Shown here piece by piece: positions 63,126 to 64,000 of a stretch of 64,000 nucleotides of DNA (positions are counted from its first letter, which is position 1; every line of letters starts with the position of its first letter). The stretch covers positions 1 to 64,000 of the forward strand of contig JAUCBJ010001408.1 of the NCBI GenBank assembly GCA_032718475.1, in the 5' to 3' direction. This DNA comes from Nemertoderma westbladi (taxonomy: Eukaryota; Xenacoelomorpha; Nemertodermatida; Nemertodermatidae). The notes under the pieces are model-generated. The model saw only the letters and a list, made by a program, of their open reading frames with translations. It did no database searches and was not told the DNA's origin. The translations under genes were made by a program, and so were the position numbers.

Positions 63126-64000
63126 CTTGTAAAAGTAGAGTATATCACTCCCCGATACCAAGACCATCTTCTATCAACTCCGTCATATCTGCTATATATG
63201 AGTTTATCCATATTATAATGAGTTTATATTTAGGCGAGCGGGCGTCGCTGCCTACTCCAATCAACCCCCGGACAGTACGAGATCCTCAGCGCCGATGTGT
63301 CGTCGCCGCTGTACTTTCGCCAACGACGTAGCCGCACAACGACAACGACAACCGGCACAAGTCACTCGACTGTCCATCCCAAAGGCTTAGATATACCTCA
63401 GGTTCTTACTGGAGAGTTAGGGTTACTTTCACAATTGCGACTCGCTACTGTAAACACACCTTAGTAGTAACATTCGCCTATAAACTCACAAATACCACAC
63501 ACACAACTTGTCACAAATTACACACACTCGGGTCACTTGTCCGTTAGTCAATGCCTTCCAGAATGTCACTGTATTATTATGTATCCTTGGATACTAGCAG
63601 TGCGCTATTTATTCCCTATGCTATTCAATGGGACAAGCTTTCTATTGTTCCTTTAACTCAATTCTAATTCTAGCGTGGTTGTTGCTATGGTGACATTATG
63701 TAAAGCTAGCGGTAGAATTAGGTTAATTCCAATGCATACAGATCTGGGATGTTATTTAATAGTAATTCTTTAATAGTCAATGTCCTGTTTATACATGACT
63801 TTATGAATTTTATCGGCTATTGACTATGTTGGGGAGACTTTCGTACACGCATACGCATAATAATATAAATCTCCGCTCCCTTGATCTATTAATTAATGGA
63901 ATTTTGGGAATGTTATAAATTGCGTAAAAAGGCAATTTATTAAATTCATTAAAAAACATGAATTTAAATTTATTCCCTGAAATTTTATTATTTGATAATT
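63126..64000. other. Right-end spacer, possible upstream region of the minus-strand gene
   Basis: A GC-richer block at 63240-63420 resembles a promoter-proximal or 5' exon region, but no frame could be supported. The rest is AT-rich. Confidence 0.35.

Noticed and set aside
1-64000. CRISPR arrays, bacterial operons or prophage
   Set aside because: The tandem repeats lack unique spacers of constant length, and the introns and retroelements show a eukaryotic genome.

Overview
The window is eukaryotic. It shows GT-AG introns, minisatellites, SINE/LINE/LTR/Helitron/MITE sequence and long AT-rich spacers. A SMARCAD1-type chromatin remodeller, a fibrinogen-related (FReD) gene and pearl/HINE-like arrays flanked by CAGA microsatellites together suggest an invertebrate, most likely a mollusc. 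That assignment is inference from content, not a database match.

Layout. 0.7-4.3 kb: remains of an intron-bearing Helitron gene on the minus strand, including a 69-bp coding minisatellite. 4.3-6.8 kb: a 5'-truncated Ty3/gypsy element with its 3' LTR. 7.0-8.8 kb: a 5'-truncated LINE with a 16-bp target duplication. 8.8-9.8 kb: a piggyBac-like non-autonomous element. 10-15 kb: a duplicated repeat carrying a small zinc-finger ORF. 15-19 kb: HINE, hAT-like and SINE sequence. 19.4-21.9 kb: the last two recognisable exons of SMARCAD1 (plus strand), with a one-base frameshift and a 27-bp coding repeat tail. 23-28 kb: a hAT-like element, a Tc1/mariner-like MITE and a LINE fragment. 28.3-29.0 kb: a broken, unrecognised gene. 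29.7-53.8 kb: a fibrinogen-related gene on the minus strand (TATA box, signal-peptide exon, mini-exon, two coiled-coil exons, FReD exon). Its fourth intron is split by a 19.9-kb BEL/Pao-type LTR retrotransposon (30761-50628). 51.6-61 kb: minisatellites and HINE/pearl-like arrays. 61.8-63.1 kb: exons of an unrecognised minus-strand gene.

The centrepiece is the BEL/Pao element. It has 1.9-kb LTRs that differ by only about eight substitutions and one indel, and a 5-bp target duplication confirmed by a related empty site at about 24.87 kb. Read on the minus strand the order is 5' LTR, hairpin leader, Gag-protease-RT, in-frame TGA, RNase H, a 1.15-kb non-coding linker, integrase, a short spacer with a plausible intron, and a 1241-residue extra ORF with three zinc knuckles and no membrane segment. 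Its LTRs carry RNA polymerase III-type A and B boxes plus a T run, and a short GC-rich motif recurs about ten times through its interior. The extra ORF and these cis elements are the best candidates for something undescribed.
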